A stretch of 64,000 nt of DNA from Mya arenaria (GCF_026914265.1 NC_069124.1:3774213-3838212); one strand, 5' to 3'. Shown: positions 1-12,797, numbered from the stretch's first letter. Notes: generated by a model not told the origin, from the sequence alone. Numbers and translations are program-made.

Positions 1-525
1 TGAACTTTTGTCTGGAAAAAATTCAAAACGCACACTACGATCCTCGGAATCATCAATAGGATGCTATGTTGTGCCTTTAAATAAGAAAAAGACCTTCAGT
101 GACAGAACTATTGGCCCTAAGCTTTGGAATGAACTGCCTCTGAGCCTTAGACAAAGTGATTCAGTAAACATATTCAAGAAACATTTAAAAACCCATCTTT
201 TCAGAGATTATTATGCATTGTTTTAAAATGTATACCCATGAACTATTTACCAATATATATTGCCGAGCTGTTGTCTGTTTATACGATGGTGAACACCCAT
301 CATGTTGTAAATAATTTATATACTATTCATTGAACTATGTATGTTGTTTACAGTGTGCTAATATTCGTGATTTTTTTTTCCATTGATTACTGGTTATTTA
401 ATTCTTGTGTCTGTATTGCTGTATTGCTTTTATTATCTTATAATTCATTATTGTACAACGCCATTGAATATGTATTCATATGTAGAAATAGGCGTTTAAG
501 CAAATAAACAAGTTTCAAGTTTCAA
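1..525 (+). mobile_element. 3' end of a CR1/L2-like LINE (partial, cut by window edge)
   Basis: An open frame at 8-226 encodes the last ~70 residues of a non-LTR retrotransposon reverse-transcriptase protein. The tail contains the block GPKLWNELPLSLRQSDSV followed by a phenylalanine-rich FKKHLKTHLF stretch. This layout (P-K-L-W-N-x-L-P, then S-x-x-x-F-K-x-x-L-K-T-H-L-F) is the usual C-terminus of CR1/L2/Jockey-type LINE proteins in invertebrates. The stop is followed by ~300 bp of AT-rich 3' UTR ending in a short tandem tail built from AGTTTCA units near 505-525, which is also typical of these LINEs. The 5' part lies outside the window, so whether the element is intact cannot be judged. Assignment to a LINE is firm; the exact clade is a guess. 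Confidence 0.8.
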
Positions 526-1228
526 GGTTAGAAAGAGTATCTTTTCTTCCACCGTATAATAATATTTCTGTAGCAGTATCAGTAGCCTATGTCTTACATC
601 CCCTTCACTGCCGGGAGTAGTTCGGAACGTGCACAATATTTCGTCCGATTCAATTTGATTGTGTTAAATGCCATATGCGAAATGCTTTTTGGGAAATGAT
701 ATTTGTGCAAAATGCGAGATGCTAAATGCTTTTAAAATGCTTCATGCTTCATGCGAGATGCGAAGGAAATCCGTTATTCAGGAGGTGTTACTATATTTAG
801 ATTTCACATAGCACGAGCTTCCGTAATTCCGTACCCGGCCATTCGATTGGTCGAAAATGAAACTATTGTTCTATATATAGCATTTGCATAACGCATTTCG
901 CAAGAAGCATTGAGCCCCGGCGTTCCATAGTAAACACATGCAATAGTTTAAGAGCTTGAGGCCGTCGCGAAGGCCTCCGACCCCCTGAATTACCATGAAA
1001 ACACATGGGGGCCTTAGCGGCCAACAGAAGTCAATTTCAGAAGTTACGCCCCCCCCCACCTAACTGAGAAACCTGGATCCGCCACTGAATTTGTATGGTG
1101 TATATCCAATTTAAACTAACAGAGCTAGGCCACCGGACTTTCGGTAATTCAATACGACATTTCGTCTGTTTTTTGGTGAAAACAACAAGATTATATATAT
1201 TAATAAAATCAAGATCATCATCCATGCA
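526..1228. other. intergenic, degenerate short motif repeats
   Basis: No gene is seen. Between about 668 and 770 a degenerate 10-12 bp motif related to ATGCGAAATGCTT recurs several times, and inverted versions of it lie near 880-905. The rest appears unremarkable. Confidence 0.4.
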
Positions 1229-1296
1229 AGTCGACTGTTTCATGCAAGCCGACTGTTTCATGCAAACCGACTGTTTCATGCAAGCCGACTGTTTCA
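1229..1296. repeat. 18-bp minisatellite, about 4 copies
   Basis: Four adjacent copies of an 18-bp unit, GACTGTTTCATGCAAGCC, with one or two substitutions between copies. It is in frame with itself, so it produces a short repetitive open frame that need not be a gene. Confidence 0.85.
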
Positions 1297-1304
1297 GCGA
1301 ACGA

Positions 1305-1845
1305 CTTGATTATCTAATACCAACTCCTTTAACAAACGGTTAAATTAACTAGTACCAACTCCTGGAACAAACGGTTAAATTAACTAGTACCAACTCCTTG
1401 AACAAATGGTTAAATTAACTAGTACCAACTCCTTGAACAAACGGTTAAATTTACTAGTACCAACTCCTTGAACAAACGGTTAAATTAACTAGTACCAACT
1501 GCTTAAACAAACGGTTAAATTAACTAGTACCAACTCCTTGAACAAACGGTTAAATTAACTAGTACCAACTCCTTGAACAAACGGTTAAATTAACTAGTAC
1601 CAACTGCTTAAACAAACGGTTAAATTAACTAGTACCAACTGCTTTAACAAACAGTTTAATTAACTAGTACCAACTGCTTTAACAAACGGTTTAATAAACT
1701 AGTACAAACAACTTAAACACACGATTTCATTTCCAAGTACCAACTTTTTAAACAAGCAAGTATATCAGCAACTACAAACTGCTGACACAAACGATTTTAT
1801 TCACTAGTACCAACTCCTTATACAAACGATTAAATTGAGTGTTAT
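1305..1845. repeat. 35-bp minisatellite, about 11 regular plus several decayed copies
   Basis: A 35-bp unit containing AACTAGTACCAACTCCTTG and AACAAACGGTTAAATT repeats head to tail. The copies are nearly identical up to about 1690. They then become progressively diverged (TTTAAT for TTAAAT, variant spacing) to about 1845, as expected when one edge of an array no longer takes part in homogenisation. There is no open frame of interest. Confidence 0.9.
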
Positions 1846-2690
1846 AAATCAACAAAGAGTAAAGTCAAATTAAAAGAACTAGTACACAACTTGTTGTCAG
1901 CTACACCCTATCCCGGCATAACATGTACAGTACTACAGTGGCTAACCAATATGTTGACAACTCCTTTTCACTTAAACCACATGTATACTAAAACCCTGCA
2001 TACCGACGAAAGACGTCTTAATTCGCGGTGTATGAAGGTCGGCCCTCCCCTATTGACACTGACTCCCGCCGTAATGCCATCAGGACTTAAGTGTAATTAA
2101 TTTAGATAGAAGTGACTTTTATTCCAAGTAAAATCCAGATAATAGACGAGTTGTAAACAAAAACAGATTAAGATACAATTGAATGAAGTCCGGATATGAT
2201 ACTTGATTTCTTTGCAAGTACAACTTTGTTCTTTAATGTGTTCGGTGTAGACAGATAGATGCTTTCGTGTACCATAGCTCATAAACACAAACAATACATA
2301 TAACATCAAGACAAAACAAACTTCACAAATTACTATTGTATACTAAAATTAAATCAATTTATGTATAAAAGATTTTTAAGATTTTAGTGTGAAAATAAAT
2401 AATTGATTTATCACATACATAGTTAAATTGATTATGTTTGCAAATACTATTCCTCTGGTTCAACTAGATTTAAGATGTGTTTCCCTGTTTTTGTCAGTTG
2501 CACCTTAAATATTGTTAAATAGAGAAACAATGCATACTCATTATTCCAATCAATGAATGCATTCCTTTACAACGATTTTAACAAAGACATATATTCTTCA
2601 TTTTCTAGATGTGATTAATCGTTAATACCTAAAAGAAAGTGATTAAAAGTAATTTTAGAAAATCCTACATCATACTATTTCTAACAATTC
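1846..2690. other. intergenic, nothing recognised
   Basis: AT-rich sequence without recognisable coding content or repeat structure. Short open frames here have no similarity I recognise. Confidence 0.4.
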
Positions 2691-2699
2691 ATTAATGGA

Positions 2700-3000
2700 C
2701 ATTGATAACGAAACAGAACAGAACAGAATGTTTATTAAACTTAAGCATATTTTGCTCAATGTTATAAATACAAAAACAAATATACGTATTAAAAATTGCA
2801 TGCATTAAAGAATAAAATGAGTAATTTTACTATGTTATTTACAAGCAAGTTATACAATATAAAACTAAAGCTTATTTAACAATAAGTACGGGGCGCAATT
2901 TCTACGTAGAAACAGTACAAGAACTGTATACAAATGCATAGCATGAATACAGATAATAGATCCAACCGACATTAATTTGAAGAGAAAAACAATAGAAATT
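2700..3000 (-). mobile_element. possible 3' end of a LINE on the minus strand
   Basis: Read on the minus strand, the segment ends with AATAAACATTCTG followed by a short TTCTG tandem (2706-2731 on the plus strand as GAACA units). Many CR1/L2-like LINEs finish with an AATAAA-like motif and a 4-6 bp tandem tail. No coding part is recognisable, so this is weak. Confidence 0.3.
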
Positions 3001-3351
3001 CCAAAGAAATAGCGAACAATTACATATATATATCATTTGAATAACATTCTGTACTAAGTCTTAAATTCCTATCAATATTCACAAAACGGTAACTAATAAG
3101 CAGGATGCCATCAAATATTTGTTAGACAGTGCTAGTGCTGGATTAAATAATATTACCAGTACTTGATACATTTGGAATTCATAGTCACCTTACCAGGATT
3201 GCTTAACTTAGGGTTTTTTCACGTCATGTTCACTTTGCTTTTAAATATATTACATATTTAACATACTTATTTAAAAGATTGAGATATCCTATAACCGGAC
3301 CAACCTCAAGTTTAACTTTACCAATGCAAGGACAATTTCAGTTTGTTTGTT

Positions 3352-3480
3352 TTTCCACAGTGCTTAAGAGGGTAGGGAGGTCCAGAAATTAAAATGTTAA
3401 AAAGTTGAAGTTTTATTTAGTTTTGAAGAAGAATCTGTTTCAGGAGTAAAACATATAGCAGGTGCAAAATTTTTGTGGTA
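3352..3480 (+). mobile_element. fragment of a short non-autonomous transposon family (copy A)
   Basis: The sequence beginning TTTCCACAGTGCTTAAGAG, followed by a GGTAGGGAGG block and a TTTTATTTAGTTTTGA block, is similar in order and spacing to 19896-20010 and, inverted, to 57960-58090. Three dispersed copies indicate a mobile repeat. Only the left end is clear here. Confidence 0.5.
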
Positions 3481-4148
3481 AGAAAGAGTTTACCAAATTT
3501 TACGAAAAAAAGGTTTTATCAGATTTTGGATCAAAAAGCATTTATTTCAATGGGGTCGAAAGAATGGTAGGTTTAATAAAACTATGTTTGTTACAATACC
3601 TTACCAAACTCAACATAGTGTTGCCTCCCCATTCTGTACTGTAATATAAATAAATACATATTTTACTCTATATACTAACAATTTTGTACAGGGTTTTCGC
3701 GACCTTTTGCATGATTCGGCGAAAATCATTTTTGCGGCCCTGTCTGAATATCGTTTAGCAAGGGGCAATGCACAGATTGTTCAAATAGGATAAACAAAAA
3801 CAGTAAACGATGCAAGCTGATATATCGAGATCTGATTATCAATCCAAAGTCAGAGCAAAACAAGGAAATAATTAGTTTGGAAACAGAAAAAGGTGCAACA
3901 TGAACATCAACATTTAGCAATTTGTACACTAGGAACAGAGTATGCCTGTACAACTACCAACTAAGAATGCTGCCTGACAACAGTTAACTTTATCGATATC
4001 ATATTGCTTACAATATTTGTGAGTTTTGCTTAATGCACATAGATTTATATAAACATGTGTTAGGCTGTCATAAAGTTATATTTGTGAGGCAAATTATAGG
4101 TTTTTAACAAATATATTTGAGGCAGATTCATCTTAATTCGGTGACAAC
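3481..4148. other. intergenic, nothing recognised
   Basis: AT-rich. Short open frames on both strands show no domain or motif that I can identify. Confidence 0.35.
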
Positions 4149-4229
4149 AGGGTTAATGTTGGTTTGAGCAAGGTCACTGTTGATTACAGCAAGGTCAATG
4201 TTGGTTACAGCAAGGTCAATGTTGGTAGT
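4149..4229. repeat. 21-bp minisatellite, about 3-4 copies
   Basis: Imperfect copies of a ~21-bp unit, ACAGCAAGGTCAATGTTGGTT, follow each other; the outermost copy is the most diverged. Confidence 0.75.
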
Positions 4230-6445
4230 TTTAAGTCTACAATGAAAAGCACATATCCCAAATAAGCTTAGTGAATATACTCCATCTTCAAAACAAAGTT
4301 TTGAAGAAAAAAAATACAACACACTGTTGCTATATCAATGTATGATGATTTACATGTGAGAAAATAAAAATAAAACAATTGTCAATATTCATGAACACGA
4401 ATAGCCTCGAATCTCTTTTAAATGGATATAAAATTGTGTTAAGAAATTAGTAATTGTGTGTAGCCTTCATCGCTCGTGGCTTCCCTTTTTTGTTACGCCG
4501 ATTCAGTAAATAAACAGAATTATATCAGAAATTTAAATAGCTTTCTTAAAAGCAGGTGTGACTGATTTCGTTTTCATTCTAGGCCTTTATTAAAAAGTCA
4601 AATTTGTGAAATAGTCGAAATTATTTACATTATAGAATGCGCTTAGATTATATTTTTTTTTCAAGAATAATTCAGGAAGTTTAGTTGTGTTGTCAGTTTT
4701 AATAATAAGATTGTGTTTACTTTATCAGTCGAGCTTTATATCGGATTTTTTTTTAAATCAGAAATAGGGAAAATAGCCTGGTTGTAAATCGGTAGTTTAT
4801 ATGTGATGTCCCTAAGATAGTACTCTATTGAGCTCGTCCTAAGGTATATAACGCGAAAACTTACCGTGAGTAGTTAGTCTGAATTGGAACCCTGATAGAG
4901 AAGAATCGAGTCAGTCTGTTGAGTGTGGATAGCTAGTGAGTCTGATGGTCAAATTGGTCACCGAAAAAGTAATCAGTGATATTCAGGGACCACCTCTCAC
5001 CTGCTCGATAATACAGAGGTTCAATAACAAAACTAGTCCCTCAAGCAAATACCAAGGACTTAAGGGCGGGTAAGAATACACCACTGCCGGGTTGCGAATC
5101 AGCGGACAAGACAGTCCAGAGGAAATATATATTTATTAGAAGTTTTTTTTTATAAAAGACCGATTAAAAACTATTTAAAACAATAGACAGCTCGAAAATG
5201 AAGTTAATGCAGCTTTCCATATTCTTTAGTAGTTTATAAGTATGTTTAATAGCAATTTATTAAATCTGGAAAAGAAATCTCTATATATTATGGTGACACT
5301 GTCTTAATTGTTAGGAGCTGAAAGAAATGCGTTACAATTGAATATGATTTGCCTCATATCTCGAGATCAGAGAGGACAGCATTAATTTTGATTAGAACTG
5401 TTGAAAACACAGTGGAAAATATCCAACAGAAAGTTAAAAGAAATAATAACTTTTCACTTTTATATGCCTTGTAAACAACTAAGAAATGTTGCTTAAAAAG
5501 AGTTGTATCGATAAAAACGTGGTATTCGCAATATCAAGTTTTTATCTAGAACGAGATTTTTCGCAATGTTTGTAGTTTTAGTAGATTGCCTCGCAATAGA
5601 TAATTGGCGATAAAAAAAAACAAGTGTCGTTTATTTGTCAACCCAAACATATTTATATTCTTGGTTTAATTTCCATCAAATGATTACAGCTACAGACAAG
5701 CGAAAGCAATAAGGGACTTGAAAGGCTAGACATTTATATGAGATGTGCTTGTCACCATCAAAGACGAATACGTAATGAAATTGATCGTGCTATAAAATAG
5801 AAAGTATATGACTCATATGTCTCTGTAGAGAATTCCAATTTGCAATAGAGTGGCATCGTTATTTTCCTGGAAACAAGCCAATACAATGATCGACAGACAT
5901 TTATCGTCGCTGGAAGTTTAATTTAGAAGTATATCAAAAAGATATTGCAGTCAAATTTGCTACGTTTAACACAAAATCGTGAAACCACTACGGAAAATGA
6001 GAGTTAACATTATTTTTGTTGAATAGGAAGGCACTTTCATTTATATAATTAAGTCGGTCATTTGTTTTGGTAAAGGTTTTTGACTATAGACAATTTCTTT
6101 ACCTATATGCAGGTGTTTTATTGTTAACTAATATATATTTATCAAATTTAGCTTTTATTTCTATGTGACATTCAACATGAAACACGGTAACTTATTGAAA
6201 ATCAAGCAACACAAGCAGGGACAGCACAAACATTCTGATAAAATTAAGACTCTGTATCATTTGTATATGAGCATGCATTAATTTCCATGCATTATCGATG
6301 TGAAACTTTTTTGACCGACTTTCGGATTTCCGAACTTAAGTCGGTTTCATACTGTTGATATAACAAAATAACGTAATAATTTCTGAAATTCTTCATTTTC
6401 ATTGACTTAATTGAAAATGCTTAAGTTTACTTATTTTACAGGGTA
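4230..6445. other. intergenic, nothing recognised
   Basis: About 2.2 kb of AT-rich DNA with no supportable gene. A 30-odd-bp stretch at about 5346-5378 containing CATATCTCGAGATC recurs in the same orientation at about 9044-9076. This may mark related repeats on the two sides of the palindrome. Confidence 0.4.
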
Positions 6446-7262
6446 AGATGACTTAAGATGCTTTATGTATACCGGCACGTGTGTCAAGAGAAGGAACAGT
6501 CTGAAGTCCGAGTTCAGGCTCAAGTGGCAAAACTGCAAATCTTGATCTCTTTGTAACTTTCTTTCTCTATAAGTTTTGACAGGAAAATTACTTTTTTTAC
6601 TATTGGAAAATGTTCAAGTATACAGATTTATGTTTTTAAGACGAATGGAATATATGTGATTGTTTGTAACTTGAGAAAAGTGTTCATCTGAGTTGGAGTC
6701 TAGACTTCATGGCCCAAGGACCTTATGGTTCATACGCACATAAACATCGAAGCAAGTACGGACACGCCTTGCCATGTCTTCGAGGTATGTGTCGTCTTTA
6801 TTGTGAATGTTGGCAGCAAATTCATGTTAGAAACATGACCCGTAAGTGGGTGTCTTTACCACTTACGGGTCATGTTTCTAACATGAATTTGCTGCCAACA
6901 TTCACAATAAAGACGACACATACCTCGAAGACATGGCAAGGCGTGTCCGTACTTGCTTCGATGTTTATGTGCGTATGAACCATAAGGTCCTTGGGCCATG
7001 AAGTCTAGACTCCAACTCAGATGAACACTTTTCTCAAGTTACAAACAATCACATATATTCCATTCGTCTTAAAAACATAAATCTGTATACTTGAACATTT
7101 TCCAATAGTAAAAAAAGTAATTTTCCTGTCAAAACTTATAGAGAAAGAAAGTTACAAAGAGATCAAGATTTGCAGTTTTGCCACTTGAGCCTGAACTCGG
7201 ACTTCAGACTGTTCCTTCTCTTGACACACGTGCCGGTATACATAAAGCATCTTAAGTCATCT
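6446..7262. repeat. 817-bp near-perfect palindrome (404-bp arms, 9-bp loop)
   Basis: Bases 6446-6849 are mirrored as reverse complement in 6859-7262 around a 9-base centre, GTGTCTTTA. I compared the arms in blocks along their length and found no mismatch. Symmetry stops abruptly at both outer ends. The arms hold no recognisable gene; the open frame across the centre is self-complementary noise. Perfect arms this long point either to a very recent inverted duplication kept alike by gene conversion, or to a fold-back artefact in sequencing or assembly. Confidence 0.93.
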
Positions 7263-8720
7263 GACTTAGAACAATATCCGCATGCATATGGCCAGACCTG
7301 ACGGCGTCGTTCGGTGTGGTAAGGCCTGCCTCGTCAATAATATTAAGTCATTTGTCTGGTATATCGTACGGCAGCCTTTCTTATGTGTAAGTGCTCTCCC
7401 TGAGTCCACCAACCAGCATAATGGTCTGCACTGTCAAATTCAAAAATCAAACCATGCCCGGACGATATCAAGTCAACTCGCATTTACTTGTCCTCACACA
7501 TTCGAGAAACTTAACGCCTTATCAGAGGTCTCGAAGTCTCTGTTGTTGTATTTCACCAGTGTATATCTCACCTTGCACCGAGGCCGATATTTCGAAAATT
7601 GTGTAATCCTTTTATTCCGATCAACAAATGAAACAGAGAAATAAAATACAGCAACAAACTTTAGACAAGAAAAACATTTATTTATAAACAGTCGTTTCAA
7701 AAGTATTTTCAAATAAGCAAAGCTAAAATTAAAATACATAGAAAAAAAAATAGATTTAAAAGTATAAAAAATATAAAGGATCTTCACTGATCCTGGTATT
7801 TTCAATGTCCACAGAATGAAATTTAAATAAAATATTGAACGCACTATGTGAACACTATTTATATCAACAACACTTTCAGAATAATTTTCACAAAAGGTTG
7901 AAATGTAATCTTTACAAAAGAATGAAATTAAATCATAGATTTTAGAAATGTTCTAGCACTGGTGAAACATGTACTGAAACTTAAATTTTAGCACTAGACT
8001 GTTGCCAGTGACAATGAACTTTGACCTGCTAACCTCCAAACAGCAAGTCAAGGACAATCTGCCACTCTTGTTTAATGGTCTTAGTGGAAAACTATATTAC
8101 CTTTCTTTTTCGTCGATCAATGAATGTCTCTGTAGCAGCATTCCGTACAATTTTCTTAGCGTTGACAGTCCAGATAGAGGGCACGTTAGTAACGTACATG
8201 TCCTCCTATAACATTCCCGCATCCCGTTTTGCAACTTGCAACAGTTACCAAAAGGATAAACGTACAAATAAACGGCTACAAATTTAGACATCACGACTTT
8301 CACGTTCTTCCTAAGAACAAAAAACTATTAAGTAACAAGCCGACAATTGATAAGAATGTGGTGTACAGCCACACCAAAATGCTATTTGTTCTACGGATTA
8401 TCCGCACTTTCTGTTCACCAAAGAAATCGAAAGAAAATGCCATCTAACGCTTTATGACGTAGCCACCTTGGATGAAGCAACGCAAAAACATGTTAAATGT
8501 CTCTGAGATTCACACAGGTATTTTACAAGTTTTCTTTCGATAGTTTCTTAACTCAAATCTGGGATAGATAAGATACACAAAGTATTTAGAGGAAATTTAT
8601 ATTGTGCAATATCATTTTTGAGGTGTGGGCATAAATGCAAGAATACCAAACACCTAGTACTTAACAATTTAGTGAAGCTTGACTGAGTTCCAATTAATAA
8701 TAAAAAGCTACGACAGCGAC
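7263..8720. other. intergenic, nothing firmly recognised
   Basis: Overlapping open frames of 60-120 codons occur on both strands at 7282-7844 and 8002-8447. None has a recognisable domain. The stretch near 8010-8050 with TGAACTTTGACCTGC resembles a 'gaccttgacc'-type dispersed repeat seen in mollusc genomes. Confidence 0.3.
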
Positions 8721-8724
8721 ATGT

Positions 8725-9000
8725 AGCATTGATTTAAAGTATATATAATACGTTGACCTCCAAGTGTGACCTTGACATTTGAGATTAGTGCACGAATAAT
8801 ATGCACCATACACGTTACCATGGTGTTCTTCAATTCCTCAAAGTAGTATGCAGTTCTCGTTAACATTAACAATTTCATGCCTGATACAGAGGGTATTGCT
8901 ATATAATCTACATTGTGCAATATGACCTCAAATGTTTGTTGTCCAATATAGTATGCCGCAACGGAAAGGTAGAACTTGGTCGCCGTCAAAATAGTCGAGG
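8725..9000. repeat. probable decayed dispersed repeat of the 'gaccttgacc' type
   Basis: The run GTGACCTTGACATTTGAG followed by a GCACGA-TATGCACCATACACG block and CATGGTGTTCTTCAAT matches, from memory, a common mollusc dispersed repeat. That repeat carries GTGACCTTGACCTTTGA, a GCGCATGACACG block and a GGTGAACAT block. No terminal structure was found. Confidence 0.35.
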
Positions 9001-9379
9001 GATACGTGGTTTATTATAATACGTCATGAATACACAACAATAATGATTTGCCTCATATCTCGAGATCGGAGAGGAATTTGAATAGATAACTATTAATGCG
9101 GGAATGCGCTCATGTTCGTTATTAACACTACTTCCCTTAATTAGCCCAGGAACATTGTACAATCAATGCTTGACAGCAATGCTTCTTCACGCACAGACAA
9201 CTAGATTTATTAAATAATCAATGCGAATATGCAAAATAACTGGCTACAAATATATTTGCAGTTTCGTATTCGTTATGCAATGTGCATTTTAAGTGTGTGT
9301 GGAATAATCATATGACCCCAAATAATACAAGAAAAAGGTTGATTCATAGCATAAAGTCGGTGCGATAATATAAGAATAT

Positions 9380-9592
9380 AAGAAACAAAACATGCATGTA
9401 GATCACCAAAAAAAGTATATTTCGATGATAACCTGTTAAGTATGCATATGATCGAAAAAGACTATACGTCATGAGGAATAATCTGGAATTAATAATTGTA
9501 AATGACAATTGCAAAACAAACAATTAAGCTTAATGTAATGCTAGTTTTTCAAAACTCTCTTTGACGCTGCTCACCAAGGGAGATTACTGCGT
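9380..9592 (+). mobile_element. dispersed repeat, inverted partner of 19503-19795
   Basis: Shared blocks with 19503-19795, in reverse orientation and the same order, include CATGCATGTAGATCACCAAA, GATAACCTGTTAAGTATGCATA, GAATAATCTGGAATT and CTCACCAAGGGAGATTACTGC (each with a few changes). The right-hand partner has ~70 extra bases. These are either two copies of one dispersed element or the remnants of the ends of a large inverted structure enclosing the transposon nest. Confidence 0.65.
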
Positions 9593-10157
9593 AGGAGATT
9601 GCCGTTATAATTCCAGACTTCGTTATAAAAGATGAACTTAAACATTTTTTAACACACTGTACTTCACATTTTATCGTGCAAAGTGGAAATATCAAAAGCA
9701 TGTTCTTCAATTTATGAACTGGTCCCTGAGTTAGAGCTACAGTCTGGGCGCCGAATAATTACGTTTGCTGGATTCATACGGTTTTATATTGTTCGGTATG
9801 TGTCCCTATTGTTACTTACAAATCTGTTCGAAGGTAGCCACCCTACTGCTCCAAACTCAGCCGAGAATCCGAGGAAGTCGATACTGGAGTGTTAATTTAT
9901 TTCTTACTTATGTTTGCAGACAATATATTGTGATTTACAATATGACTATAACATCTGTATAATCTTGATATATTATGCGGGTACTGTAAAGAATGTTCAG
10001 CAAATTGATGACTATATTCTCAAAATCTTATTATTGAAACTGGTAGATATTTTTACTATGTCTTGCCCATCTTGTTACATTTTAAAAGATGAGATTCACT
10101 TCCTATTTCACTTCCGTTTGTTATATACACTGTATTCGGAAATTAGACAGAGATACA

Positions 10158-10996
10158 TAGGGGATATTATCATAGGACGCTTTTCTGGTGACCTGTATCA
10201 CGTCGAGTTCGGTGTAAAAACACGTAGGTCATCAGAAAATCGTTTTATCGTAATATTCCATTTATTATAAACCTGCCGATTTAATTATTCCTTTTTATTT
10301 TTCGGTTTCAATTTAATTTAAATTTACCGCCATTTATCAAATGCGCGTATAAATTCGATTTTGTTACGTATTTTTGTGTATTGAAATCAAGGGAGTCTAC
10401 TACAGCGAAACGGTGTCAGAAGTTACACAAAAAGGCGGTACTTATTTTATGAGTACACACTAATCGTCATTTCCTGTAGACGTTACGCGGCCATTTTTAA
10501 CAAAATAAATATTCGTTGGATTTTTTGACGATCATAATATGCAGAGGGAAGTTCGTGAGTCAATCGCTATTTCTATCGATGACGCGTATTCGCTTTCTTC
10601 TTTGTATTGGCGAGCTGCTCATATTTATGGTGATAAACTTGGATATTGCAACAATTTATGAACTTCGAAAAGTAAACAACTAGTTCACTGAAGTAGCTGT
10701 CTAGATAATTTGGAAGTGTTCTCTGCTTCGTGCTTATCCTCATGGTTCTTTGAAGAACCATGTTCCTGAATATGCACATGCTTCTGGGCGTGAGTAAAGT
10801 TAGATAATTTATTTAGAAGTTGACAGGTTCTACCATATGTTTTTGTCACGCTATTTTTAGCAACGTGATAGTAGTTCCGAGACTACACACGGTACTCGCA
10901 TGATACGGAATCAGAAAACGACAGTATGGTGATACGGATTGTTCAATACGGCGTGCTGTATTTTTACTGTTGGATATGGAAAAGGAAATTGATAGG
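10158..10996 (+). mobile_element. left ~0.84-kb inverted arm of a 5.9-kb element
   Basis: This arm reappears as reverse complement at 15152-16080. Matching landmarks in order are GGGGATATTATCATAGGAC, TTTTCTGGTGACCTG, CGTCATTTCCTGTAGACG, GAGTCAATCGCTATTTCTATC, GGTTCTTTGAAGAACCATG and GTTGGATATGGAAAAGG. Both arms begin with TA followed by GGGGATATTAT at the outside, so a TA target duplication is possible. A conserved ~40-codon open stretch (reading REVRESIAISIDDAYS from 10543) is present in both arms, but I do not recognise it. Arms this long without a known transposase are unusual; the superfamily is unknown. Confidence 0.8.
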
Positions 10997-12237
10997 CATG
11001 TCATAAGAATCTATATATTAGTGTCGACATCTCAAGCATATTTAAAACTATTGAGCATTATAATGTCAAATAATGTTAATATATTAAAATAAAAAATGCT
11101 GTATTTGTATTTAGAGTTTTTAGAATAAGAAAGCAGAATACTATGTAGCTTTAACATGTTTATAGATGGTATTTTTCATTAGAATTTTATAAGTCACTAT
11201 GATTTTGAAAATATCTGAAATATAAACACGTGTTGAATGTCATTTCAAAACGTTATAACTATCGAAACATCAAGATCCATTCTACATGTATTTCCTTTAG
11301 AGTTGTATTTATGTTTCCAATATAATATTGAGTTCTCAATCAAGTTTTCTTTCTTTTTATGTATTAACCCGCAGATCGCAATGTATATAAGAACACGTTT
11401 TGACCTATTTCATTATGTATAACTTGAACTGAAATGGATTCGTGTTCTTTTCATAAACAGCGACAACTCCATCTATATAAGATTGTGTAAATGCCTAGAC
11501 CCTATAACTTGAGGTTACTGATATGTCCTCAGTTCAAACAATAATTGGTTCGTTTTTTTCCAAGGTTATATTCTTTTTAAGAGGAATATTTCTGTTTTCT
11601 CTTTTAGTCCAGGTACTGAAATACTTCCAAGTTCGAATACATGGGTAGAGTCATTTTTACCTTTTTCTAGCCTATATGCTGCATAATTTAAATAATCGCA
11701 AAAAGGTATATACAATCATTTCAACGTGGAGTCAATGGTTTAATTGAGTAACTCTGTTCATTCTTTGTTGAAAATCGTGCTCCAGATGACAGTTTGTGCA
11801 AACAAACATGCTTATTAACTGCGCACAGTACCAATCATCTTGTTTTATTTAACGTTGAGTTTTTTAGAACAGTGATAGCTATACAATCAAAACTTTCTTC
11901 AATCACATTAAAGAACCCAATCCAATTCCCAACAGCCAAAAATCATTATCAATCATTAAAAATAATTGAAATCATTAAGTGAAGCAGAAGGTCTATGGTG
12001 GATTTAAACCCATAATTTCTTGTGAAACAATAATACACACCTCTCATGCAATTGTCACACTGTGACTGGGCGCAATTTAAAAAACATCTCTGAAACCATA
12101 TTTTTGGCAAATAAGGAACTAATGTCGCATACTAAAAGTAGGGCCAACCATCATTTTTCCCGTTGCCAAACCCAGGATTTTGATAGTGTGTATGTGGAAG
12201 GGGACCTCTCCCTGTAGTGTGCACACTCTGCATAATG

Positions 12238-12238
<1 letters not shown>
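10997..12238. other. interior of the inverted-arm element or older DNA, nothing recognised
   Basis: AT-rich sequence between the left arm and the TA microsatellite. No coding content that I can support. Confidence 0.3.

Positions 12239-12324
<86 letters not shown>
12239..12324. repeat. (TA)n microsatellite
   Basis: About 43 uninterrupted TA dinucleotides. Confidence 0.98.
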
Positions 12325-12326
<2 letters not shown>

Positions 12327-12797
12327 TGGAGCCATTAGCCAGGCAACCAAACGTGCAATTCGAGAAACATTTTATTACGGCTTGTACAACGTACGTCGTC
12401 TATAGTGCATTTTTTTTTTCAAATATTGTGTCAACGTGTATAACAACATGAAGAAGTAAATACTAGAGCACACATAACTGGAGGTTAAACTACACTTTTA
12501 TCTTTCAGCAGTTTATTACGACGGTGTACTTAAAAGTATTCCTTCCTGAGATCAATATAAACTTTGACATGTACACATACAATTGAGGACATCTTTATTT
12601 TCAGTACTAGTACATGTATTACAAGTAAGCAATATCCTTCTTCTCGAGGGGTTCGAATTCTAGCATATCTACCTGTTGCAATTCTACTTCTACTAATCCT
12701 GTTTTCCCCTATCAAAACAATGTGGCGGATATTTTGATAGCCTACAAAGTCGGAACAAAATTAACATTTCAAATATATACATTTCCATTATATGGCC

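Noticed and set aside
6709-6978. 89-codon open frame across the centre of the palindrome
   Set aside because: It is self-complementary DNA read through the hairpin; no motif.
7282-7644. 120-codon open frame overlapping a 116-codon frame on the other strand
   Set aside because: Neither frame has a recognisable motif; overlapping frames on both strands at this length are expected by chance.
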